DNA of 14,243 bases, taken from NCBI GenBank assembly GCA_030633145.1, contig DAOVTM010000048.1:1-14243 (forward strand). Direction: 5' to 3'. This DNA is from Desulfobulbaceae bacterium. Its GTDB lineage: Bacteria; Desulfobacterota; Desulfobulbia; Desulfobulbales; Desulfobulbaceae. The notes beneath the pieces are model-generated. The model ran no database searches. It saw nothing but the letters and a program-made list of their open reading frames with translations, and was not told the origin of the DNA. Position numbers and translations under genes: made by a program. Below, piece by piece: positions 6,442 to 14,144 of this stretch (positions are counted from its first letter, which is position 1; each line of letters starts with the position of its first letter).

Positions 6442-8250
6442 ATGACCGCAGACAGTTTCCGCCTCCAGACCGGTGAGCTTGACAAACTTGCTCAGCAGTT
6501 GCTGCAGATTGAAAATGAGTTGAACTCCAATATTCCGGTGACCCTCTGGATCAGTGACCTCCATGGTGAAGGGGATCGTTTCATGGCCATCCTGCGCGGT
6601 CGTTTCGGGATGCTGTACCAAACTTGCCGTGAGGCTCTGCCCAATACCTTTAGTACGGATAAAATTCAGTATCTGACTCAGATAATTCGTAAAAAACAGT
6701 ATTTTGAGGAAGAGCAGATCCTGATGGATACCCAGGATGTGATCTTCTGCCTGGTTCAGATCCTCAAATACCGGATGGATAATATCAGACAGCGGACCAG
6801 GAATGTCTTTGCCCCCGAGTTTGCCAACACCATAAAACGTCTGCTTTCCGGGCTTCCTGTACCGGATCAGGTGTTTGAGGAGAAGGTGCTTTCAGAGCGA
6901 CTTATCAGCCATCTTGCCCACAGCATCAGGCAGGTACTCCTTGACCGTATTATTGTTCTCGGTGATATTTTTGATCGTGGTGCCCAGCCGGATAAGATTA
7001 TCCGCATCCTCTCTTCTGCCTTTTACCGGGACATGGTTGACTATGTTTACGGCAACCACGATATCCTCTGGATGGGAGCGGCTTCGGGAAATCCTTCCCT
7101 GGTAGCCGAAGCCATGCGCATTACCTGTCGGTATGATCATTTTGAGCTGATGAATCGGCTTGATTTTGACAGCTCCAAACTGGCCGCTTTTGCTGAAAAG
7201 ACCTATCCGGTGGATAAGATTACTGGTAAGATCAAGGCAAAAACCGACAGGGGCAGAAGCATGGAAAAGGCTCTGGCCATTATCCAGTTCAAACTGGAAG
7301 AGCAGACTATCAGGCAGTTTCCTGAATATGAGATGGAGTCACGGCTCTGGCTTGAACGGTTGGCGGTACTGCTGAAAAACAATGATACTGCCGGGCTTAA
7401 CGACTCTCATTTTCCAACCATTGACCATGATAATCCCACTGAACTCACAGAGGAGGAACAGGAGGTCATAAACGACCTTACCTCTCAGTTTATCAATAAT
7501 AAAAAGATCAAGAGGCTGCTTGGTTTCTTTTTCAAAAAAGGCAAAACCTACCATATCCACAACAACAGCCTCAATATTCACGCCCTGATTCCCTCCACAG
7601 AGGATGGCGAATTTGAAGAATTCCTGGGCAGACGGGGACGCAATCTGCTCGATTTTATCCAGGAAACCATAGAACGGGTCGGAGCCAGATATCTCAATAA
7701 CCAACCCCAGGAACTGAAAGATCAGGCCCTGTTCTTTTATCTCTGGTGTGGGGCAAAATCGCCGTTTTTCGGCAAACATGCCATGAAGACCTTTGAACGC
7801 TACTTTCTTCTTGATGAGGAGAGTCACGTCGAGAGAACCCTGTTCTGGAAGACAAACATGCAGACCGATGCCTTTAAACAGAAGCTGATGGACGAATTTG
7901 GCATCAAACGGGTTGTCTTCGGACATACTCCGGTTGACTACCTCAAGGGAAAGATGGCCTCAAGTGACGGAGTGGCAATCAATGTGGACGGTGGTTTTGC
8001 CGCTGCCTATTACAACCGTGGTCACGCCCTTGTTCATACTCCGTATCAGTTGTTTGGCATTATCTTGCCCACTCCAGAGGAGATGCAGAAGGCTACCCAA
8101 AAACTGGAGTCAGCCCCTCTGAAGATAGAGTTAATTGATGAGTTCAGGCAACCCATGAAAATTAAAGATACGGCTGAGGCTGAGCTGTTAAAATTGCAGA
8201 GTAATGCCCTGTTAAAGCGGATTAAAGAGTTGACATTGGATCCTATATGA
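6442..8250 (+). CDS. fbp: Class III (Firmicutes-type) fructose-1,6-bisphosphatase
   Basis: The 602-residue protein matches the class III fructose-1,6-bisphosphatase family (B. subtilis Fbp, about 670 residues), which hydrolyses fructose 1,6-bisphosphate to fructose 6-phosphate in gluconeogenesis. It has the full metallophosphatase set: Asp39-Leu-His41 with Asp45, GDIFDRG (174-180), GNHD (204-207), a metal-ligand histidine in NIHALIP (His380) and GHTP (494-497). A long helical insertion (about 210-350) separates the GNHD and C-terminal motifs, as usual in this class. GAGG is well placed before the ATG. Its last codons overlap the start of the GlpX-like gene (ATGA at 8247-8250), so the two are almost surely translated together. 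All catalytic motifs look intact, so this is probably the working fructose bisphosphatase of the pair. Confidence 0.95.
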   Translation: MTADSFRLQTGELDKLAQQLLQIENELNSNIPVTLWISDLHGEGDRFMAILRGRFGMLYQTCREALPNTFSTDKIQYLTQIIRKKQYFEEEQILMDTQDVIFCLVQILKYRMDNIRQRTRNVFAPEFANTIKRLLSGLPVPDQVFEEKVLSERLISHLAHSIRQVLLDRIIVLGDIFDRGAQPDKIIRILSSAFYRDMVDYVYGNHDILWMGAASGNPSLVAEAMRITCRYDHFELMNRLDFDSSKLAAFAEKTYPVDKITGKIKAKTDRGRSMEKALAIIQFKLEEQTIRQFPEYEMESRLWLERLAVLLKNNDTAGLNDSHFPTIDHDNPTELTEEEQEVINDLTSQFINNKKIKRLLGFFFKKGKTYHIHNNSLNIHALIPSTEDGEFEEFLGRRGRNLLDFIQETIERVGARYLNNQPQELKDQALFFYLWCGAKSPFFGKHAMKTFERYFLLDEESHVERTLFWKTNMQTDAFKQKLMDEFGIKRVVFGHTPVDYLKGKMASSDGVAINVDGGFAAAYYNRGHALVHTPYQLFGIILPTPEEMQKATQKLESAPLKIELIDEFRQPMKIKDTAEAELLKLQSNALLKRIKELTLDPI

Positions 8251-9194
8251 ATATTAACTATGGAATGGAAATTGTCCGTGCCACTGAAATTGCGGCACTC
8301 ACGGCTGCCAGAATTCAGGGACTCGGCAATCATGATGACATTCTGAACCAGGCCAGGGAGGCAATGATTAAAACCCTTGATCGTTTGATGATCAAAGGCA
8401 GGATCATTAATGATCGTTTCGGCAGTCGCGATGAGATCTGCACCCTGCCAAAGACCCTCGGTCAGGGAGGACCGGATATGGACATGATGGTTGTTGCCCT
8501 GGAGGCGCAGCATGCGGCTGCCGACGGGCGCAACAATGCCACCTCCTATATCGTCATCACCGAGGACGGCACAATCCAGCCGGTTCCCAACCTGCGGATG
8601 TCGAAAATAGTTGTCGGCCCAAAGGTCGGCCAGGTCATTGACATTAATCAACCGCCCAGTGCTAACGTCAAGAGGGTTGCCAGGGTGCTGCGGAAATATA
8701 CTGAAAATGTAACCGTCTGCATCCTGAACCGGGAACACCACCATCAGCTCATACGGGCGGTGAGAAGCTGCGGCGCACGGATTAAGCTGATCGAAGAGGG
8801 TGAAATATCCGGTTGTATGGCTGCCATCAACGGCAAAAAAGCCGATATTTACATGGGATACGGCTATGCCCCAGAGGGTACAGTGGTGGCTGCTGCCATC
8901 AGTTGTCTGGGTGGCTATATGGAAGGGAGGATATCCTATGATAATGATGCGGATCGTCAGGCGGCCATGACCCGTGGTATCAATAAATTTGACAAGGTGT
9001 TCAGGGTTGAAGACCTGATCCGTTCCCGCAAGGTCTCCTTTGCCGCCACTGGTGTTACTGACGGTGAATTTCTTGAGGGTGTTCGTTTCACCGCAACAGG
9101 AGCCGTAACCCACTCCTTTGTGGCCAGGAGTGGAACCCGAACCTATCGCAACCTGACCACCAACCACTTTTTTGATTATAACCCGGTTTTTTGA
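8247..9194 (+). CDS. GlpX-family (class II fructose bisphosphatase-like) protein with degenerate active site
   Basis: The 315-residue protein aligns along its length with GlpX. It has RATEIAALTAAR near the N terminus (11-22), IVVGPKVGQVIDIN (121-134), GYGYAPEGTVVAAAI (204-218) and SFAATGVTDGEFLEG (264-278), all close to the GlpX pattern. However, the VDPIEGT metal/phosphate loop reads VVALEAQ (82-88), with Asp replaced by Val83 and Thr by Gln88. The GEGE loop reads as NDRFGSRDE (55-63), the expected Asp near residue 32 is missing, and the DGD motif is EEGE (183-186). Glu86 and Glu210 remain. A histidine cluster (164-166) replaces conserved residues. Loss of fructose bisphosphatase activity, a new substrate or a regulatory role are all possible. 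Its start overlaps the stop of the class III enzyme gene, suggesting coupled synthesis and possibly complex formation. The family call is firm; the catalytic status is inference. Confidence 0.85.
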   Translation: MNINYGMEIVRATEIAALTAARIQGLGNHDDILNQAREAMIKTLDRLMIKGRIINDRFGSRDEICTLPKTLGQGGPDMDMMVVALEAQHAAADGRNNATSYIVITEDGTIQPVPNLRMSKIVVGPKVGQVIDINQPPSANVKRVARVLRKYTENVTVCILNREHHHQLIRAVRSCGARIKLIEEGEISGCMAAINGKKADIYMGYGYAPEGTVVAAAISCLGGYMEGRISYDNDADRQAAMTRGINKFDKVFRVEDLIRSRKVSFAATGVTDGEFLEGVRFTATGAVTHSFVARSGTRTYRNLTTNHFFDYNPVF

Positions 9195-9234
9195 TAGAGT
9201 ACGGAATAGAACTGAGCATCCTGCTGTCGGATTA

Positions 9235-10236
9235 TTATCCCCGAGACTCGTTCAGGAGGTCATCAATCATCTGGGTAAAAAAAGATCCCAGGGAGAGACC
9301 CGCATGTTGCACCATGTTGGGGATAATGGAGTACGAACTCATACCGGGGTGGGTGTTGACCTCCAGGCCAAAAAAATCATCGTCCCGGACAATAAAATCA
9401 CATCTGGAAAAGCCGTTAAAGCCTATGAACTGGTGTACCTCTAACGCTGCCTTACGCATGGCAGCAGCCAGTTTCGGGCTGGTATCCGTGGGGAAGGTGA
9501 CCCGATAGGTATCATCATATTTAATGGAGGCATCAAAAAAGGTTCCCTGGAAATCGATGCGGGCAATGGGCAGGATGACCGGATCCGGATGGGAATGGGT
9601 GGCAAAAACCCCGACACCATAATCCGCTCCGGAAATGAATTGTTCGAGAAAGTAGGGTACTTCAGGTAATGTTCCGAGGCACTGCATCAGGGCATCTTTG
9701 TCCGGGATATGGTGGATGCCGATACTGGATCCCCCCTTGACCGGTTTAGCCATCAACGGATAGTGCAGCGAAGTGCTTTCCAGCTTGGTGATGATGGCCT
9801 CAAAGCTCTCTTTTCCTCCTGTCTGAAAGTGAAGTTCACCTGGAGTGGGGATGCCGAGATCCCTGAAACAATGTTTGGTCAGAATCTTATCCATGCCAAT
9901 CACTGAAGGGGTAAGGCCGTTTCCGGTACAGGGAATATCCGCCAGTTCCAGGAGTCCCTGGATCTGCCCGCAGTTTTCTGTCTCAGCGTGGAGCAGGTTG
10001 ATGACACCATCACCGGTAAAGTCCGCAAAGCAGTGCAGGATACTCTTGTGGGTGCGGGCAGTCAGTGTTGGTTTGTTGCACTGCGACTCAATAACCGTTC
10101 CGTCCTGCTGCCAGTCAAGGATGAAAAGTTCGTATGTACCAGTATTGAGTTCAGAACAGATAAGCTCTCCAGATCGTCTGGAAAGGTAGGCCTCTTCTGA
10201 CAGACCTCCGCAGAGGATGGCAAGTATTTTTTTCAT
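9235..10236 (-). CDS. ddl: D-alanine-D-alanine ligase (ATP-grasp)
   Basis: The 333-residue protein is an ATP-grasp ligase of the Ddl family, which joins two D-alanines for peptidoglycan precursors in the cytoplasm. Visible are GGLSEEAYLSRRSG (10-23) with Glu15 at the usual catalytic position, AKPVKGGSSIG (163-173) with the ATP-binding Lys164 and the Gly-rich loop, EQFISGADYGVGV (198-210), and RCDF..LEVNTHPGMS with metal ligands Glu292 and Asn294. The usual HGxxGEDG motif reads HAETENCG (83-90), a clear deviation. The frame continues upstream to 10392, but those 52 codons have no family match, so MKKILAILCGG at 10236 is taken as the start; its ribosome binding site is weak. The gene converges on the GlpX-like gene with a 40-base gap and diverges from the export operon. 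D-Ala-D-Ala is the likely product, but altered specificity cannot be excluded. Confidence 0.9.
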   Translation of the reverse strand: MKKILAILCGGLSEEAYLSRRSGELICSELNTGTYELFILDWQQDGTVIESQCNKPTLTARTHKSILHCFADFTGDGVINLLHAETENCGQIQGLLELADIPCTGNGLTPSVIGMDKILTKHCFRDLGIPTPGELHFQTGGKESFEAIITKLESTSLHYPLMAKPVKGGSSIGIHHIPDKDALMQCLGTLPEVPYFLEQFISGADYGVGVFATHSHPDPVILPIARIDFQGTFFDASIKYDDTYRVTFPTDTSPKLAAAMRKAALEVHQFIGFNGFSRCDFIVRDDDFFGLEVNTHPGMSSYSIIPNMVQHAGLSLGSFFTQMIDDLLNESRG

Positions 10237-10285
10237 ATTTTCTTGGTGTTGATTCCAGGGAGAAGAACAACAATCGTCACTGTTA

Positions 10286-10314
10286 ATACTATGCAAATTA
10301 ACTGTTTTGAGCAA
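10286..10314 (-). promoter_or_regulatory. Candidate promoter for ddl
   Basis: On the minus strand TTGCTC (10314-10309) and TAGTAT (10291-10286) are 17 bases apart and about 50 bases upstream of the ddl start. The matches are three and four of six to the sigma70 consensus. Confidence 0.25.
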
Positions 10315-10370
10315 GCATAATAATATAAGAATGCTGATTTCCTGTGAGAGAACATTTTTTATGATAGGGC

Positions 10371-10399
10371 TTGCTTTCAGTTTGTTATTCACATAATAT
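10371..10399 (+). promoter_or_regulatory. Candidate promoter for the export operon
   Basis: TTGCTT (10371-10376) and TAATAT (10394-10399) are separated by 17 bases; CATAAT (10392-10397) overlaps as an alternative -10 box. It leads into the AT-rich tract and lies about 150 bases upstream of the preferred start of the HlyD-type gene. Confidence 0.3.
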
Positions 10400-10546
10400 G
10401 TTTATATTATATTATATGTATAGTGAGCTGATGCTGCGTTTTACAGGTAAGGCGGATCTGTTTGTGGGTGCGAACAGGTATTCGGCAGAAGATTCGCAAG
10501 AAGAGTGAGTTGTTCAGGTGACAAATATGTTCAAGGTACTGCTGCT

Positions 10547-11836
10547 GTGAAAAAAAAGACAATATTCAGAGATTCTGCCCTGGATCAACTCTCATCGCCA
10601 GATCAGCTTGATCAGGCAATGAGGGTGACCAGCCCCAGGCAGTGGATTGCCCTTCTTGCCTGTATAGGTATTATTATCATGCTGATTGTCTGGGGTATAT
10701 TCGGTAGGGTTCCCTTTAAGGTTGAGGCTCGTGGCATGCTGATAAAAAGTGGCGGTGTAGCAACCATTCTTGCCGGAAACAAGGGACAGATCACCACCCT
10801 GTACATTGAGAAAGATGAGCTGATTGACAAGGGACAGATAGTCGCACGGCTTGATCAGGCCGAGTTGGTCGATGAACTGAACCTGGCTCGAAAAAAACTG
10901 GAGGAGCTGGAAAGGCAATTCTGGTTGCGCAGACGGTTGAAGAGCAGGGAGGGAACCACGGAGTGGTTTGCCCGTATACAACAACGCGACTCCCTAAAAA
11001 ATGACGTGGACACCAGTGAAAGACGCATCCGTGCTCTTGTTCAACAGATCGGCGAAGAGGAAAAACTGGCAAGGCGAGGTTTGATAACCAGGGAAAAGAT
11101 GGTTGCAACCTGGAAAAAACTGGAAGTGGAAGAAAAAAATATCAAGCAGTGTGTTACGGATGTTCTGAGGCTGACTACCGAGGCGGTAGAAGAAGAACTT
11201 ATTGATGAGGCCGAGCAATTTCGTCTGAACAGTCAAATTGAAGATATGAAAAGAGATATCTTCAGCATGGAGTTGAGGCTTGACCTCTTCTCTAAAATCA
11301 TCAGCCCTTTTACCGGCAGGGTTGTTGACATTCAGTCCGGGATAGGGGATTTGGTTCAGCCCGGCGACCAGTTAATGACTCTTGAAAAGGCGGGTAAAGA
11401 TGTCCAGGATCTTGAACTGGTACTCTATGTTTCACCCATGGATGGGAAACAAGTAAAAAATAACATGTTGGTACAGATATCACCCTCCACGGTTAAGCGG
11501 GAGGAGTTTGGATATATGCTCGGCATGGTTACCCAGGTCTCTACCTATCCCTCCTCGCAGAAATCAATGATGCAGATCCTCAATAATAAAGAACTGGTGA
11601 CAATGTTTTCCCAGGGCAATGCACCTGTAGCTATCCGCGCTAATCTGATTCCGGATCAGACTCCCAGCGGCTTCAAGTGGTCTTCATCCCAGGGTCCGCC
11701 GTTGCAGCTCACCACCGGCACACTGTGTACCGCTTCTGTTACAATTAAACGAAAGAGACCTGTCTTTTTTGTCATGCCCGGAATAGAAAGGCTGTTTAAA
11801 CAGGTGACGGATCTGTCAGATGATCAATCCCATTAA
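10547..11836 (+). CDS. HlyD-family membrane fusion protein of NHLM-type peptide export system
   Basis: This is an adaptor protein linking an inner-membrane ABC exporter to the rest of an export channel. The conserved opening (KKKTIFRDSALDQLSSPDQLDQAM) resembles NHLM bacteriocin system secretion proteins (TIGR03794 type). One membrane helix follows (WIALLACIGIIIMLIVWGIFG, about 33-53 from this start). A long charged coiled-coil region (about 105-260) is flanked by lipoyl-like halves, the second reading ISPFTGRVVDIQSGIGDLV. I chose the GTG at 10547, with AAGG ten bases upstream, because family members begin near this point. The in-frame GTG at 10505 would add 14 residues with no family match, and its purine stretch is too close. 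The stop overlaps the next gene by 17 bases. NHLM assignment rests on this gene order plus sequence feel; a general HlyD function is secure. Confidence 0.85.
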   Translation: MKKKTIFRDSALDQLSSPDQLDQAMRVTSPRQWIALLACIGIIIMLIVWGIFGRVPFKVEARGMLIKSGGVATILAGNKGQITTLYIEKDELIDKGQIVARLDQAELVDELNLARKKLEELERQFWLRRRLKSREGTTEWFARIQQRDSLKNDVDTSERRIRALVQQIGEEEKLARRGLITREKMVATWKKLEVEEKNIKQCVTDVLRLTTEAVEEELIDEAEQFRLNSQIEDMKRDIFSMELRLDLFSKIISPFTGRVVDIQSGIGDLVQPGDQLMTLEKAGKDVQDLELVLYVSPMDGKQVKNNMLVQISPSTVKREEFGYMLGMVTQVSTYPSSQKSMMQILNNKELVTMFSQGNAPVAIRANLIPDQTPSGFKWSSSQGPPLQLTTGTLCTASVTIKRKRPVFFVMPGIERLFKQVTDLSDDQSH

Positions 11837-14060
11837 GTGGCTGTCCCGGTTGCGGTCCGGGCGGGTCAGAACCCCTAAGATCATAGTACGCCCGGAAATG
11901 CGGGATGAGGTGGATTCTTCCGGGCAGGCTGGCAAGGTAAAAACACCCACTCTTATCCAGATGGAGGCCGTGGAGTGCGGTGCCGCCTCCCTGGGGATTA
12001 TTCTACGCTATTTCGGTTGCTTCCGCCCCCTGGAGGTCTTGCGGGTAGAATGCGGTGTTTCCAGGGATGGCAGTAAGGCCAGTAATATCCTCAAGGCCGC
12101 ACGTGGCTACGGACTGGAGGTCAAGGGGTTTAAGTGCGAACCTGACAAGCTCCGGGACATGCCCCTGCCCATGATCGTGTTCTGGAATTTTAATCATTTC
12201 CTCGTGGTGGAGGGCTTTCGCGGTGATTACGTCTTTCTCAACGATCCTGCCTATGGCCCGAGAAAGGTAACGGTTGAGGAGTTTGACCAGGCCTTTACCG
12301 GGGTGGTTCTGACCTTTCAGCCTGGACCGAAATTCAAGAAAGATGGCAGAAAGCCCAGCCTGACCAGCGGCCTGGTCAACCGGCTGTCTGGATCCTTTGG
12401 GCCCCTCAGCTTTCTAATCGTAACCGGCCTGGCCATGGTGGTACCCGGCCTGATACTTCCCACTTTCAGCCGCCTTTTTGTCGATAATGTTCTGATCGGC
12501 AATATGGAGGGTTGGATCAAACCGTTGTTGATCGGCCTGGGGCTGACCGCACTGTTCCGGGCATCCCTGACCGGTCTGCAGCAGCACTGTCTGCTTCGCC
12601 TGGAGTCCAAAATATCCCTTGTCACCTCCAGCCGCTTTTTCTGGCATGTTCTTCAACTCCCCATAGCCTTTTTTTCCCAACGGTCTGCTGGTGACATTGG
12701 CAGCAGGGTAGCGGTCAATGACACCGTTGCCAGGATGTTATCCGGGGAACTGGCCACCGGGGTCATCAATATGATGCTGATTGGTTTTTACGCCCTGTTG
12801 ATGATCCAGTATGACTTGGTCATGACCTTGGTTGGGATCTGTATTGCTGCCCTGAATTTTGTCTTTCTTATCTATATGGGGCGGCGCCGGGTGGATGAGA
12901 ACATGCGCCTCCTCCAGGATAAGGGTAAATTCATCGGCACTGCCATGGACGGTCTTCAGCTAATCGAGACCCTCAAGGCTTCTGGGCTGGAGTCTGATTT
13001 TTTTTCCAAATGGAGCGGCTATCAGGCCAAGGTGGTGAACGCCGAGCAACGCATGGGAGCCATGAATGCCCTGTTGATGGCTGTTCCTCCCCTGCTGGCT
13101 GGTATTAATACAGCCGTGTTGCTGGGAATAGGTGCCTTTCGTATCGTGGACGGTGACATGACCATTGGGATGCTGGTTGCCTTTCAAAGCCTGATGCAGA
13201 GTTTTCTCATGCCGGTGGAGGATATGGTCAACCTGGGCAGCGAGTTTCAACAGCTGGAAGGGGACATGACCAGGATTGATGATGTCTTAGGCTATAAGGT
13301 CGCCGGAAACAGGGGAACAGAGGAAGAACCGGATCAGGCACGGCTGTCCGGTCGCATTGAAATTAAGAATCTCACCTTTGGCTACAGCCCACTGGCAGCT
13401 CCCCTGGTTGCTGGATTTGATCTCTCTCTGGCACCGGGTGATCGAGTGGCACTGGTGGGCAGTTCCGGATCCGGCAAGTCAACTATTTCCAATGTGGTCG
13501 CAGGATTGTATGAGGCATGGGACGGAACTATCCTCTTTGACGGCAAGCCGCGTGAAGAGATACCAGCTGGCCTGATGAGTAACTCTCTGGCCATGGTCGA
13601 TCAGGATATTTCCATGTTTTCCGGGACTATTCGTGATAATATTACCATGTGGGATACCACGGTTACGGAAAGGGATCTCCTTGGCGCGGCTCGGGATGCC
13701 GGCATCCACAATGATATTGCGGCAAGAACCGGCGGCTATGAGAGCCTGGTCACAGAAGGAGGAAAGAATTTTAGCGGGGGGCAGAAGCAGCGTCTTGAAA
13801 TTGCCCGAGCCCTGGCCGTGAATCCGTCCATCCTTATCCTGGACGAGGCAACCAGTGCCTTGGACACGGAAAGTGAACGCTATGTGGATGAACAGATACG
13901 ACGGAGAGGGTGTACCTGTATCATCGTTGCCCATCGTTTGAGTACCATCAGGGACTGTGACGAGATTATTGTCCTTGAAAAAGGGCAGGTTGTGGAACGG
14001 GGAACCCATGAGGCAATGAAGGAGGCTGGTGGCCCCTATTCACGTTTAATAAAGGAGTGA
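11820..14060 (+). CDS. NHLM-type ABC transporter with C39 leader peptidase domain (peptidase-transmembrane-ATPase)
   Basis: The 746-residue protein has the three-part layout of a bacteriocin exporter that cuts the leader from its substrate and exports the core peptide. The C39 peptidase (about 41-165) has Gln47, Cys53 in MEAVECGAASLG, His126 in NHFLV and Asp142 in NDPA, so the catalytic set is intact. The membrane domain covers about 190-480. The ATPase has Walker A GSSGSGKST (547-555), Q-loop Gln595, signature FSGGQ (651-655), Walker B ILILDE (671-676) and His705. The TPTLIQMEAVECGAA opening is characteristic of the NHLM ABC1 protein (TIGR03796). The first 40 residues are extra and basic. 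The ATG overlaps the HlyD-type gene by 17 bases. The natural substrate is probably a modified peptide with a leader ending in Gly-Gly or Gly-Ala, encoded outside the window. Confidence 0.92.
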   Translation: MINPIKWLSRLRSGRVRTPKIIVRPEMRDEVDSSGQAGKVKTPTLIQMEAVECGAASLGIILRYFGCFRPLEVLRVECGVSRDGSKASNILKAARGYGLEVKGFKCEPDKLRDMPLPMIVFWNFNHFLVVEGFRGDYVFLNDPAYGPRKVTVEEFDQAFTGVVLTFQPGPKFKKDGRKPSLTSGLVNRLSGSFGPLSFLIVTGLAMVVPGLILPTFSRLFVDNVLIGNMEGWIKPLLIGLGLTALFRASLTGLQQHCLLRLESKISLVTSSRFFWHVLQLPIAFFSQRSAGDIGSRVAVNDTVARMLSGELATGVINMMLIGFYALLMIQYDLVMTLVGICIAALNFVFLIYMGRRRVDENMRLLQDKGKFIGTAMDGLQLIETLKASGLESDFFSKWSGYQAKVVNAEQRMGAMNALLMAVPPLLAGINTAVLLGIGAFRIVDGDMTIGMLVAFQSLMQSFLMPVEDMVNLGSEFQQLEGDMTRIDDVLGYKVAGNRGTEEEPDQARLSGRIEIKNLTFGYSPLAAPLVAGFDLSLAPGDRVALVGSSGSGKSTISNVVAGLYEAWDGTILFDGKPREEIPAGLMSNSLAMVDQDISMFSGTIRDNITMWDTTVTERDLLGAARDAGIHNDIAARTGGYESLVTEGGKNFSGGQKQRLEIARALAVNPSILILDEATSALDTESERYVDEQIRRRGCTCIIVAHRLSTIRDCDEIIVLEKGQVVERGTHEAMKEAGGPYSRLIKE

Positions 14061-14141
14061 TGAGTAGTGAGTTTTGAGTTATGAGGATTGAAATCCCGTT
14101 ACTCTCACAACTCACAACACATCACTCATAACTCACTCAAT
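14061..14141. repeat. Heptad-repeat inverted repeat between the two ABC transporter genes
   Basis: Immediately after the stop codon the plus strand reads TGAGTAG, TGAGTTT, TGAGTTA, TGAGGAT in 7-base steps. From about 14102 the complementary pattern (CTCAC/ACTCA units) runs in the opposite sense. TGAGTTATGAG (14075-14085) is perfectly complementary to 14125-14135, so the spacer can fold with a 39-base loop. Short heptad repeats of this kind are known in intergenic DNA of several bacteria. No T run follows, so it is not a standard terminator. Confidence 0.7.
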
Positions 14142-14144
14142 ATT

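Larger units (their letters stand above)
10237..10546. other. Divergent intergenic region between ddl and the export operon
   Basis: About 310 bases separate the start of ddl (minus strand) from the likely start of the HlyD-type gene (plus strand). The core, 10385-10425, is nearly pure A/T with staggered TATAAT-like hexamers and would melt easily. No precursor peptide gene with a leader ending in Gly-Gly or Gly-Ala is seen here; the open stretches are short and lack ribosome sites. A seven-codon frame (ATG at 10528) is too small to judge. Confidence 0.55.

Noticed and set aside
8046..9167. A 373-codon minus-strand frame covering almost all of the GlpX-like gene
   Set aside because: Its length drew attention, but the plus strand encodes recognisable GlpX motifs with a coupled start, while the antisense translation is composition-driven and matches nothing known to me.
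10237..10392. A 52-codon N-terminal extension of the D-Ala-D-Ala ligase, with a hydrophobic stretch
   Set aside because: The family starts at the MKKILAILCGG segment; the extension is AT-rich promoter-like DNA and a signal peptide would make no sense for a cytoplasmic ligase.
10547..14060. Classic type I hemolysin-type (RTX) secretion system
   Set aside because: The C39 domain keeps its catalytic cysteine, unlike the degenerate domain of RTX exporters, and a second ABC gene follows, which fits the NHLM layout better.
14061..14141. Possible CRISPR array or attachment site in the repeat spacer
   Set aside because: The units are only 7 bases with no spacers between them, and the two halves are in opposite orientation; no integrase or cas gene is near.
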